Shown: one piece after another, positions 9,301-22,700 of the stretch
Layout of the letters: the number at the start of each line of letters is the position of its first letter
Position numbering within the stretch: position 1 is the stretch's first letter
Origin: Ariolimax columbianus
Lineage: Eukaryota > Mollusca > Gastropoda > Stylommatophora > Arionidae
Assembly: GCA_036924085.1 (NCBI GenBank)
Contig: JAVGWX010000011.1
Span: forward strand, 29,834,317 to 29,898,316
Reading direction: 5' to 3'
Length of the DNA: 64,000 nt
Program-made: the position numbers and the translations under genes
The notes under the pieces: generated by a model
The model's database searches: none
What the model saw: the letters and a program-made list of their open reading frames with translations, nothing else
What the model was told of the DNA's origin: nothing

Positions 9301-12300
9301 ATCTTTAAGTGCCGAATAGTCGCATAAGGCATAAATCAGTGCTCTGTATATGTGTGCTGCCACCCTTTTGAGTTCATGTATGTTGTTAATGGAGCCATCT
9401 CAAACGATAGTTCTGCTTAGATGTTCCCTCGGTCCTCTTTTCCTGTTGCCATGCGGTGACCACATAAACGCTTGCCGCAGAGGGAGTCTGTTGCTGTTCA
9501 TTCTGAGAACATGACCAATGTACGTCCTCCGTTTTTTCCTGATGAGTGATGAAACAGTGTGTTGATTGCTAACTTCTCTAATTGTTTTGTTGATTGTAAA
9601 TTCCTCCCAGTCAACGGTCAAGTTTTCTCAGACATTAATTCTAATATGAATTTAGTTTCTTTTCCAATGCCTTTATTTTTCTGCATTTACATCCATAGAC
9701 AAACTATGACTTTCGGACTCGCTGGAAAACCCCCTTGAAAGACTGACGACTAAATGACGATACTTTCATGTGTCAGATATTGTCCGTTTTACATTGGCTG
9801 CCGTCAATTGTCGCCTAATATCTCAATAACTTTTACACCGATATTCGCGATTATTTGCACGTCAACTTATCTTTTCAATGTCCCAATGACTTAATTTACA
9901 TTTTCTCAAGAAGTCCCATTCTCTTAAAGTGGCTAGTGCTTTTGATATTTCTTAGCAAAGGAATTATTTTGTCTCTTAAGAAAATAATCTAAACTACAGG
10001 TGGCCACCAACAAACACAATAGCTAGTACTTGGAATCCTGGTATTCAAACAGGCATCTTAATGTATGTTGCCAGGTAGCCGAATGCTTCGGCTATAGGTA
10101 GTAGGTATTGTACAACATCCAGCGGCTTACTAGGCCTAGGGGAAGATACATTCGTTCGTTCTCAATCTTCTGTTACCAAGCCCTGAAAGGGTTTTAGTAG
10201 CAGAATGTAGTCCAGAGAACGGAATGCGTTGTGTCGTAGTTTACAGCTTGACTGCGATATTTGCACCTTTCTGTCTGACACATCCGACTTCAGCAAACAT
10301 TTTTTGAGTACCGGGTTAGCATTCCCTCTTCGATCCCTTCTCCTTAGCCAGTCTGTCCTGCTGCAGCCTGTTATCCAGGATCACCGCGTGGAGGTGTAGA
10401 AGGGGCTTGGCAGCTATGGTTCGCTGGCCCTGACACTAGCAGTCAGCTATGCGCAGCTCGGCATCTTGATCCCGGAGCACATTATGACAACGGGAAAGAT
10501 AGCAGGAAAGAGGCAGAGGAAAGCAGGGAGATATGCTGGACCGCTTGAAAGAATGACACGGGCGACAATAAAGAACAGAGCTGGTAAGCAACACACGTGA
10601 TAAAAGCGGATGGAGGTCCGTGATCGACAACGCCAACCGTCATGCACCTGATGATGATGCTGATCTTTAAGTGCCGAATAGTCGCATAAGGCATAAATCA
10701 GTGCTCTGTATATGTGTGCTGCCACCCTTTTGAGTTCATGTATGTTGTTAATGGAGCCATCTCAAACGATAGTTCTGCTTAGATGTTCCCTCGGTCCTCT
10801 TTTCCTGTTGCCATGCGGTGACCACATAAACGCTTGCCGCAGAGGGAGTCTGTTGCTGTTCATTCTGAGAACATGACCAATGTACGTCCTCCGTTTTTTC
10901 CTGATGAGTGATGAAACAGTGTGTTGATTGCTAACTTCTCTAATTGTTTTGTTGATTGTAAATTCCTCCCAGTCAACGGTCAAGTTTTCTCAGACATTAA
11001 TTCTAATATGAATTTAGTTTCTTTTCCAATGCCTTTATTTTTCTGCATTTACATCCATAGACAAACTATGACTTTCGGACTCGCTGGAAAACCCCCTTGA
11101 AAGACTGACGACTAAATGACGATACTTTCATGTGTCAGATATTGTCCGTTTTACATTGGCTGCCGTCAATTGTCGCCTAATATCTCAATAACTTTTACAC
11201 CGATATTCGCGATTATTTGCACGTCAACTTATCTTTTCAATGTCCCAATGACTTAATTTACATTTTCTCAAGAAGTCCCATTCTCTTAAAGTGGCTAGTG
11301 CTTTTGATATTTCTTAGCAAAGGAATTATTTTGTCTCTTAAGAAAATAATCTAAACTACAGGTGGCCACCAACAAACACAATAGCTAGTACTTGGAATCC
11401 TGGTATTCAAACAGGCATCTTAATGTATGTTGCCAGGTAGCCGAATGCTTCGGCTATAGGTAGTAGGTATTGTACAACATCCAGCGGCTTACTAGGCCTA
11501 GGGGAAGATACATTCGTTCGTTCTCAATCTTCTGTTACCAAGCCCTGAAAGGGTTTTAGTAGCAGAATGTAGTCCAGAGAACGGAATGCGTTGTGTCGTA
11601 GTTTACAGCTTGACTGCGATATTTGCACCTTTCTGTCTGACACATCCGACTTCAGCAAACATTTTTTGAGTACCGGGTTAGCATTCCCTCTTCGATCCCT
11701 TCTCCTTAGCCAGTCTGTCCTGCTGCAGCCTGTTATCCAGGATCACCGCGTGGAGGTGTAGAAGGGGCTTGGCAGCTATGGTTCGCTGGCCCTGACACTA
11801 GCAGTCAGCTATGCGCAGCTCGGCATCTTGATCCCGGAGCACATTATGACAACGGGAAAGATAGCAGGAAAGAGGCAGAGGAAAGCAGGGAGATATGCTG
11901 GACCGCTTGAAAGAATGACACGGGCGACAATAAAGAACAGAGCTGGTAAGCAACACACGTGATAAAAGCGGATGGAGGTCCGTGATCGACAACGCCAACC
12001 GTCATGCACCTGATGATGATGCTGATCTTTAAGTGCCGAATAGTCGCATAAGGCATAAATCAGTGCTCTGTATATGTGTGCTGCCACCCTTTTGAGTTCA
12101 TGTATGTTGTTAATGGAGCCATCTCAAACGATAGTTCTGCTTAGATGTTCCCTCGGTCCTCTTTTCCTGTTGCCATGCGGTGACCACATAAACGCTTGCC
12201 GCAGAGGGAGTCTGTTGCTGTTCATTCTGAGAACATGACCAATGTACGTCCTCCGTTTTTTCCTGATGAGTGATGAAACAGTGTGTTGATTGCTAACTTC

Positions 12301-12926
12301 TCTAATTGTTTTGTTGATTGTAAATTCCTCCCAGTCAACGGTCAAGTTTTCTCAGACATTAATTCTAATATGAATTTAGTTTCTTTTCCAATGCCTTTAT
12401 TTTTCTGCATTTACATCCATAGACAAACTATGACTTTCGGACTCGCTGGAAAACCCCCTTGAAAGACTGACGACTAAATGACGATACTTTCATGTGTCAG
12501 ATATTGTCCGTTTTACATTGGCTGCCGTCAATTGTCGCCTAATATCTCAATAACTTTTACACCGATATTCGCGATTATTTGCACGTCAACTTATCTTTTC
12601 AATGTCCCAATGACTTAATTTACATTTTCTCAAGAAGTCCCATTCTCTTAAAGTGGCTAGTGCTTTTGATATTTCTTAGCAAAGGAATTATTTTGTCTCT
12701 TAAGAAAATAATCTAAACTACAGGTGGCCACCAACAAACACAATAGCTAGTACTTGGAATCCTGGTATTCAAACAGGCATCTTAATGTATGTTGCCAGGT
12801 AGCCGAATGCTTCGGCTATAGGTAGTAGGTATTGTACAACATCCAGCGGCTTACTAGGCCTAGGGGAAGATACATTCGTTCGTTCTCAATCTTCTGTTAC
12901 CAAGCCCTGAAAGGGTTTTAGTAGCA

Positions 12927-14288
12927 GAATGTAGTCCAGAGAACGGAATGCGTTGTGTCGTAGTTTACAGCTTGACTGCGATATTTGCACCTTTCTGTCT
13001 GACACATCCGACTTCAGCAAACATTTTTTGAGTACCGGGTTAGCATTCCCTCTTCGATCCCTTCTCCTTAGCCAGTCTGTCCTGCTGCAGCCTGTTATCC
13101 AGGATCACCGCGTGGAGGTGTAGAAGGGGCTTGGCAGCTATGGTTCGCTGGCCCTGACACTAGCAGTCAGCTATGCGCAGCTCGGCATCTTGATCCCGGA
13201 GCACATTATGACAACGGGAAAGATAGCAGGAAAGAGGCAGAGGAAAGCAGGGACATATGCTGGACCGCTTGAAAGAATGACACGGGCGACAATAAAGAAC
13301 AGAGCTGGTAAGCAACACACGTGATAAAAGCGGATGGAGGTCCGTGATCGACAACGCCAACCGTCATGCACCTGATGATGATGCTGATCTTTAAGTGCCG
13401 AATAGTCGCATAAGGCATAAATCAGTGCTCTGTATATGTGTGCTGCCACCCTTTTGAGTTCATGTATGTTGTTAATGGAGCCATCTCAAACGATAGTTCT
13501 GCTTAGATGTTCCCTCGGTCCTCTTTTCCTGTTGCCATGCGGTGACCACATAAACGCTTGCCGCAGAGGGAGTCTGTTGCTGTTCATTCTGAGAACATGA
13601 CCAATGTACGTCCTCCGTTTTTTCCTGATGAGTGATGAAACAGTGTGTTGATTGCTAACTTCTCTAATTGTTTTGTTGATTGTAAATTCCTCCCAGTCAA
13701 CGGTCAAGTTTTCTCAGACATTAATTCTAATATGAATTTAGTTTCTTTTCCAATGCCTTTATTTTTCTGCATTTACATCCATAGACAAACTATGACTTTC
13801 GGACTCGCTGGAAAACCCCCTTGAAAGACTGACGACTAAATGACGATACTTTCATGTGTCAGATATTGTCCGTTTTACATTGGCTGCCGTCAATTGTCGC
13901 CTAATATCTCAATAACTTTTACACCGATATTCGCGATTATTTGCACGTCAACTTATCTTTTCAATGTCCCAATGACTTAATTTACATTTTCTCAAGAAGT
14001 CCCATTCTCTTAAAGTGGCTAGTGCTTTTGATATTTCTTAGCAAAGGAATTATTTTGTCTCTTAAGAAAATAATCTAAACTACAGGTGGCCACCAACAAA
14101 CACAATAGCTAGTACTTGGAATCCTGGTATTCAAACAGGCATCTTAATGTATGTTGCCAGGTAGCCGAATGCTTCGGCTATAGGTAGTAGGTATTGTACA
14201 ACATCCAGCGGCTTACTAGGCCTAGGGGAAGATACATTCGTTCGTTCTCAATCTTCTGTTACCAAGCCCTGAAAGGGTTTTAGTAGCA
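12927..14288. repeat. Unit 9: intermediate (A/B hybrid) unit
   Basis: It carries C at 13254 (the B state at unit offset 327) but A at 13179 (the A state at offset 252). It is the only unit with this combination and lies immediately before the first B unit. It is either a recombinant or conversion product between A and B units, or an evolutionary intermediate. Confidence 0.85.
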
Positions 14289-15650
14289 GAATGTAGTCCA
14301 GAGAACGGAATGCGTTGTGTCGTAGTTTACAGCTTGACTGCGATATTTGCACCTTTCTGTCTGACACATCCGACTTCAGCAAACATTTTTTGAGTACCGG
14401 GTTAGCATTCCCTCTTCGATCCCTTCTCCTTAGCCAGTCTGTCCTGCTGCAGCCTGTTATCCAGGATCACCGCGTGGAGGTGTAGAAGGGGCTTGGCAGC
14501 TATGGTTCGCTGGCCCTGACACTAGCAGTCAGCTATGCGCTGCTCGGCATCTTGATCCCGGAGCACATTATGACAACGGGAAAGATAGCAGGAAAGAGGC
14601 AGAGGAAAGCAGGGACATATGCTGGACCGCTTGAAAGAATGACACGGGCGACAATAAAGAACAGAGCTGGTAAGCAACACACGTGATAAAAGCGGATGGA
14701 GGTCCGTGATCGACAACGCCAACCGTCATGCACCTGATGATGATGCTGATCTTTAAGTGCCGAATAGTCGCATAAGGCATAAATCAGTGCTCTGTATATG
14801 TGTGCTGCCACCCTTTTGAGTTCATGTATGTTGTTAATGGAGCCATCTCAAACGATAGTTCTGCTTAGATGTTCCCTCGGTCCTCTTTTCCTGTTGCCAT
14901 GCGGTGACCACATAAACGCTTGCCGCAGAGGGAGTCTGTTGCTGTTCATTCTGAGAACATGACCAATGTACGTCCTCCGTTTTTTCCTGATGAGTGATGA
15001 AACAGTGTGTTGATTGCTAACTTCTCTAATTGTTTTGTTGATTGTAAATTCCTCCCAGTCAACGGTCAAGTTTTCTCAGACATTAATTCTAATATGAATT
15101 TAGTTTCTTTTCCAATGCCTTTATTTTTCTGCATTTACATCCATAGACAAACTATGACTTTCGGACTCGCTGGAAAACCCCCTTGAAAGACTGACGACTA
15201 AATGACGATACTTTCATGTGTCAGATATTGTCCGTTTTACATTGGCTGCCGTCAATTGTCGCCTAATATCTCAATAACTTTTACACCGATATTCGCGATT
15301 ATTTGCACGTCAACTTATCTTTTCAATGTCCCAATGACTTAATTTACATTTTCTCAAGAAGTCCCATTCTCTTAAAGTGGCTAGTGCTTTTGATATTTCT
15401 TAGCAAAGGAATTATTTTGTCTCTTAAGAAAATAATCTAAACTACAGGTGGCCACCAACAAACACAATAGCTAGTACTTGGAATCCTGGTATTCAAACAG
15501 GCATCTTAATGTATGTTGCCAGGTAGCCGAATGCTTCGGCTATAGGTAGTAGGTATTGTACAACATCCAGCGGCTTACTAGGCCTAGGGGAAGATACATT
15601 CGTTCGTTCTCAATCTTCTGTTACCAAGCCCTGAAAGGGTTTTAGTAGCA
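14289..15650. repeat. Unit 10: type B unit
   Basis: T at offset 252 (14541) and C at offset 327. The T restores GCGCTGCTC, the form found in dispersed SINE-like copies near 60284 and 61668, so B is the older state at this site. Confidence 0.9.
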
Positions 15651-17012
15651 GAATGTAGTCCAGAGAACGGAATGCGTTGTGTCGTAGTTTACAGCTTGAC
15701 TGCGATATTTGCACCTTTCTGTCTGACACATCCGACTTCAGCAAACATTTTTTGAGTACCGGGTTAGCATTCCCTCTTCGATCCCTTCTCCTTAGCCAGT
15801 CTGTCCTGCTGCAGCCTGTTATCCAGGATCACCGCGTGGAGGTGTAGAAGGGGCTTGGCAGCTATGGTTCGCTGGCCCTGACACTAGCAGTCAGCTATGC
15901 GCAGCTCGGCATCTTGATCCCGGAGCACATTATGACAACGGGAAAGATAGCAGGAAAGAGGCAGAGGAAAGCAGGGAGATATGCTGGACCGCTTGAAAGA
16001 ATGACACGGGCGACAATAAAGAACAGAGCTGGTAAGCAACACACGTGATAAAAGCGGATGGAGGTCCGTGATCGACAACGCCAACCGTCATGCACCTGAT
16101 GATGATGCTGATCTTTAAGTGCCGAATAGTCGCATAAGGCATAAATCAGTGCTCTGTATATGTGTGCTGCCACCCTTTTGAGTTCATGTATGTTGTTAAT
16201 GGAGCCATCTCAAACGATAGTTCTGCTTAGATGTTCCCTCGGTCCTCTTTTCCTGTTGCCATGCGGTGACCACATAAACGCTTGCCGCAGAGGGAGTCTG
16301 TTGCTGTTCATTCTGAGAACATGACCAATGTACGTCCTCCGTTTTTTCCTGATGAGTGATGAAACAGTGTGTTGATTGCTAACTTCTCTAATTGTTTTGT
16401 TGATTGTAAATTCCTCCCAGTCAACGGTCAAGTTTTCTCAGACATTAATTCTAATATGAATTTAGTTTCTTTTCCAATGCCTTTATTTTTCTGCATTTAC
16501 ATCCATAGACAAACTATGACTTTCGGACTCGCTGGAAAACCCCCTTGAAAGACTGACGACTAAATGACGATACTTTCATGTGTCAGATATTGTCCGTTTT
16601 ACATTGGCTGCCGTCAATTGTCGCCTAATATCTCAATAACTTTTACACCGATATTCGCGATTATTTGCACGTCAACTTATCTTTTCAATGTCCCAATGAC
16701 TTAATTTACATTTTCTCAAGAAGTCCCATTCTCTTAAAGTGGCTAGTGCTTTTGATATTTCTTAGCAAAGGAATTATTTTGTCTCTTAAGAAAATAATCT
16801 AAACTACAGGTGGCCACCAACAAACACAATAGCTAGTACTTGGAATCCTGGTATTCAAACAGGCATCTTAATGTATGTTGCCAGGTAGCCGAATGCTTCG
16901 GCTATAGGTAGTAGGTATTGTACAACATCCAGCGGCTTACTAGGCCTAGGGGAAGATACATTCGTTCGTTCTCAATCTTCTGTTACCAAGCCCTGAAAGG
17001 GTTTTAGTAGCA

Positions 17013-18374
17013 GAATGTAGTCCAGAGAACGGAATGCGTTGTGTCGTAGTTTACAGCTTGACTGCGATATTTGCACCTTTCTGTCTGACACATCCGACTT
17101 CAGCAAACATTTTTTGAGTACCGGGTTAGCATTCCCTCTTCGATCCCTTCTCCTTAGCCAGTCTGTCCTGCTGCAGCCTGTTATCCAGGATCACCGCGTG
17201 GAGGTGTAGAAGGGGCTTGGCAGCTATGGTTCGCTGGCCCTGACACTAGCAGTCAGCTATGCGCAGCTCGGCATCTTGATCCCGGAGCACATTATGACAA
17301 CGGGAAAGATAGCAGGAAAGAGGCAGAGGAAAGCAGGGAGATATGCTGGACCGCTTGAAAGAATGACACGGGCGACAATAAAGAACAGAGCTGGTAAGCA
17401 ACACACGTGATAAAAGCGGATGGAGGTCCGTGATCGACAACGCCAACCGTCATGCACCTGATGATGATGCTGATCTTTAAGTGCCGAATAGTCGCATAAG
17501 GCATAAATCAGTGCTCTGTATATGTGTGCTGCCACCCTTTTGAGTTCATGTATGTTGTTAATGGAGCCATCTCAAACGATAGTTCTGCTTAGATGTTCCC
17601 TCGGTCCTCTTTTCCTGTTGCCATGCGGTGACCACATAAACGCTTGCCGCAGAGGGAGTCTGTTGCTGTTCATTCTGAGAACATGACCAATGTACGTCCT
17701 CCGTTTTTTCCTGATGAGTGATGAAACAGTGTGTTGATTGCTAACTTCTCTAATTGTTTTGTTGATTGTAAATTCCTCCCATTCAACGGTCAAGTTTTCT
17801 CAGACATTAATTCTAATATGAATTTAGTTTCTTTTCCAATGCCTTTATTTTTCTGCATTTACATCCATAGACAAACTATGACTTTCGGACTCGCTGGAAA
17901 ACCCCCTTGAAAGACTGACGACTAAATGACGATACTTTCATGTGTCAGATATTGTCCGTTTTACATTGGCTGCCGTCAATTGTCGCCTAATATCTCAATA
18001 ACTTTTACACCGATATTCGCGATTATTTGCACGTCAACTTATCTTTTCAATGTCCCAATGACTTAATTTACATTTTCTCAAGAAGTCCCATTCTCTTAAA
18101 GTGGCTAGTGCTTTTGATATTTCTTAGCAAAGGAATTATTTTGTCTCTTAAGAAAATAATCTAAACTACAGGTGGCCACCAACAAACACAATAGCTAGTA
18201 CTTGGAATCCTGGTATTCAAACAGGCATCTTAATGTATGTTGCCAGGTAGCCGAATGCTTCGGCTATAGGTAGTAGGTATTGTACAACATCCAGCGGCTT
18301 ACTAGGCCTAGGGGAAGATACATTCGTTCGTTCTCAATCTTCTGTTACCAAGCCCTGAAAGGGTTTTAGTAGCA
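17013..18374. repeat. Unit 12: type A unit with a private substitution
   Basis: Otherwise type A. It has T instead of G at 17782 (offset 769), changing Asp to Glu in the dead minus-strand LINE frame. No other unit was seen with it, so it is a young, unspread mutation. Confidence 0.85.
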
Positions 18375-19736
18375 GAATGTAGTCCAGAGAACGGAATGCG
18401 TTGTGTCGTAGTTTACAGCTTGACTGCGATATTTGCACCTTTCTGTCTGACACATCCGACTTCAGCAAACATTTTTTGAGTACCGGGTTAGCATTCCCTC
18501 TTCGATCCCTTCTCCTTAGCCAGTCTGTCCTGCTGCAGCCTGTTATCCAGGATCACCGCGTGGAGGTGTAGAAGGGGCTTGGCAGCTATGGTTCGCTGGC
18601 CCTGACACTAGCAGTCAGCTATGCGCTGCTCGGCATCTTGATCCCGGAGCACATTATGACAACGGGAAAGATAGCAGGAAAGAGGCAGAGGAAAGCAGGG
18701 ACATATGCTGGACCGCTTGAAAGAATGACACGGGCGACAATAAAGAACAGAGCTGGTAAGCAACACACGTGATAAAAGCGGATGGAGGTCCGTGATCGAC
18801 AACGCCAACCGTCATGCACCTGATGATGATGCTGATCTTTAAGTGCCGAATAGTCGCATAAGGCATAAATCAGTGCTCTGTATATGTGTGCTGCCACCCT
18901 TTTGAGTTCATGTATGTTGTTAATGGAGCCATCTCAAACGATAGTTCTGCTTAGATGTTCCCTCGGTCCTCTTTTCCTGTTGCCATGCGGTGACCACATA
19001 AACGCTTGCCGCAGAGGGAGTCTGTTGCTGTTCATTCTGAGAACATGACCAATGTACGTCCTCCGTTTTTTCCTGATGAGTGATGAAACAGTGTGTTGAT
19101 TGCTAACTTCTCTAATTGTTTTGTTGATTGTAAATTCCTCCCAGTCAACGGTCAAGTTTTCTCAGACATTAATTCTAATATGAATTTAGTTTCTTTTCCA
19201 ATGCCTTTATTTTTCTGCATTTACATCCATAGACAAACTATGACTTTCGGACTCGCTGGAAAACCCCCTTGAAAGACTGACGACTAAATGACGATACTTT
19301 CATGTGTCAGATATTGTCCGTTTTACATTGGCTGCCGTCAATTGTCGCCTAATATCTCAATAACTTTTACACCGATATTCGCGATTATTTGCACGTCAAC
19401 TTATCTTTTCAATGTCCCAATGACTTAATTTACATTTTCTCAAGAAGTCCCATTCTCTTAAAGTGGCTAGTGCTTTTGATATTTCTTAGCAAAGGAATTA
19501 TTTTGTCTCTTAAGAAAATAATCTAAACTACAGGTGGCCACCAACAAACACAATAGCTAGTACTTGGAATCCTGGTATTCAAACAGGCATCTTAATGTAT
19601 GTTGCCAGGTAGCCGAATGCTTCGGCTATAGGTAGTAGGTATTGTACAACATCCAGCGGCTTACTAGGCCTAGGGGAAGATACATTCGTTCGTTCTCAAT
19701 CTTCTGTTACCAAGCCCTGAAAGGGTTTTAGTAGCA
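18375..19736. repeat. Unit 13: type B unit
   Basis: T at 18627 and C at the second diagnostic site. It lies three units after unit 10, giving the local pattern B A A B. Confidence 0.9.
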
Positions 19737-22700
19737 GAATGTAGTCCAGAGAACGGAATGCGTTGTGTCGTAGTTTACAGCTTGACTGCGATATTTGCAC
19801 CTTTCTGTCTGACACATCCGACTTCAGCAAACATTTTTTGAGTACCGGGTTAGCATTCCCTCTTCGATCCCTTCTCCTTAGCCAGTCTGTCCTGCTGCAG
19901 CCTGTTATCCAGGATCACCGCGTGGAGGTGTAGAAGGGGCTTGGCAGCTATGGTTCGCTGGCCCTGACACTAGCAGTCAGCTATGCGCAGCTCGGCATCT
20001 TGATCCCGGAGCACATTATGACAACGGGAAAGATAGCAGGAAAGAGGCAGAGGAAAGCAGGGAGATATGCTGGACCGCTTGAAAGAATGACACGGGCGAC
20101 AATAAAGAACAGAGCTGGTAAGCAACACACGTGATAAAAGCGGATGGAGGTCCGTGATCGACAACGCCAACCGTCATGCACCTGATGATGATGCTGATCT
20201 TTAAGTGCCGAATAGTCGCATAAGGCATAAATCAGTGCTCTGTATATGTGTGCTGCCACCCTTTTGAGTTCATGTATGTTGTTAATGGAGCCATCTCAAA
20301 CGATAGTTCTGCTTAGATGTTCCCTCGGTCCTCTTTTCCTGTTGCCATGCGGTGACCACATAAACGCTTGCCGCAGAGGGAGTCTGTTGCTGTTCATTCT
20401 GAGAACATGACCAATGTACGTCCTCCGTTTTTTCCTGATGAGTGATGAAACAGTGTGTTGATTGCTAACTTCTCTAATTGTTTTGTTGATTGTAAATTCC
20501 TCCCAGTCAACGGTCAAGTTTTCTCAGACATTAATTCTAATATGAATTTAGTTTCTTTTCCAATGCCTTTATTTTTCTGCATTTACATCCATAGACAAAC
20601 TATGACTTTCGGACTCGCTGGAAAACCCCCTTGAAAGACTGACGACTAAATGACGATACTTTCATGTGTCAGATATTGTCCGTTTTACATTGGCTGCCGT
20701 CAATTGTCGCCTAATATCTCAATAACTTTTACACCGATATTCGCGATTATTTGCACGTCAACTTATCTTTTCAATGTCCCAATGACTTAATTTACATTTT
20801 CTCAAGAAGTCCCATTCTCTTAAAGTGGCTAGTGCTTTTGATATTTCTTAGCAAAGGAATTATTTTGTCTCTTAAGAAAATAATCTAAACTACAGGTGGC
20901 CACCAACAAACACAATAGCTAGTACTTGGAATCCTGGTATTCAAACAGGCATCTTAATGTATGTTGCCAGGTAGCCGAATGCTTCGGCTATAGGTAGTAG
21001 GTATTGTACAACATCCAGCGGCTTACTAGGCCTAGGGGAAGATACATTCGTTCGTTCTCAATCTTCTGTTACCAAGCCCTGAAAGGGTTTTAGTAGCAGA
21101 ATGTAGTCCAGAGAACGGAATGCGTTGTGTCGTAGTTTACAGCTTGACTGCGATATTTGCACCTTTCTGTCTGACACATCCGACTTCAGCAAACATTTTT
21201 TGAGTACCGGGTTAGCATTCCCTCTTCGATCCCTTCTCCTTAGCCAGTCTGTCCTGCTGCAGCCTGTTATCCAGGATCACCGCGTGGAGGTGTAGAAGGG
21301 GCTTGGCAGCTATGGTTCGCTGGCCCTGACACTAGCAGTCAGCTATGCGCAGCTCGGCATCTTGATCCCGGAGCACATTATGACAACGGGAAAGATAGCA
21401 GGAAAGAGGCAGAGGAAAGCAGGGAGATATGCTGGACCGCTTGAAAGAATGACACGGGCGACAATAAAGAACAGAGCTGGTAAGCAACACACGTGATAAA
21501 AGCGGATGGAGGTCCGTGATCGACAACGCCAACCGTCATGCACCTGATGATGATGCTGATCTTTAAGTGCCGAATAGTCGCATAAGGCATAAATCAGTGC
21601 TCTGTATATGTGTGCTGCCACCCTTTTGAGTTCATGTATGTTGTTAATGGAGCCATCTCAAACGATAGTTCTGCTTAGATGTTCCCTCGGTCCTCTTTTC
21701 CTGTTGCCATGCGGTGACCACATAAACGCTTGCCGCAGAGGGAGTCTGTTGCTGTTCATTCTGAGAACATGACCAATGTACGTCCTCCGTTTTTTCCTGA
21801 TGAGTGATGAAACAGTGTGTTGATTGCTAACTTCTCTAATTGTTTTGTTGATTGTAAATTCCTCCCAGTCAACGGTCAAGTTTTCTCAGACATTAATTCT
21901 AATATGAATTTAGTTTCTTTTCCAATGCCTTTATTTTTCTGCATTTACATCCATAGACAAACTATGACTTTCGGACTCGCTGGAAAACCCCCTTGAAAGA
22001 CTGACGACTAAATGACGATACTTTCATGTGTCAGATATTGTCCGTTTTACATTGGCTGCCGTCAATTGTCGCCTAATATCTCAATAACTTTTACACCGAT
22101 ATTCGCGATTATTTGCACGTCAACTTATCTTTTCAATGTCCCAATGACTTAATTTACATTTTCTCAAGAAGTCCCATTCTCTTAAAGTGGCTAGTGCTTT
22201 TGATATTTCTTAGCAAAGGAATTATTTTGTCTCTTAAGAAAATAATCTAAACTACAGGTGGCCACCAACAAACACAATAGCTAGTACTTGGAATCCTGGT
22301 ATTCAAACAGGCATCTTAATGTATGTTGCCAGGTAGCCGAATGCTTCGGCTATAGGTAGTAGGTATTGTACAACATCCAGCGGCTTACTAGGCCTAGGGG
22401 AAGATACATTCGTTCGTTCTCAATCTTCTGTTACCAAGCCCTGAAAGGGTTTTAGTAGCAGAATGTAGTCCAGAGAACGGAATGCGTTGTGTCGTAGTTT
22501 ACAGCTTGACTGCGATATTTGCACCTTTCTGTCTGACACATCCGACTTCAGCAAACATTTTTTGAGTACCGGGTTAGCATTCCCTCTTCGATCCCTTCTC
22601 CTTAGCCAGTCTGTCCTGCTGCAGCCTGTTATCCAGGATCACCGCGTGGAGGTGTAGAAGGGGCTTGGCAGCTATGGTTCGCTGGCCCTGACACTAGCAG

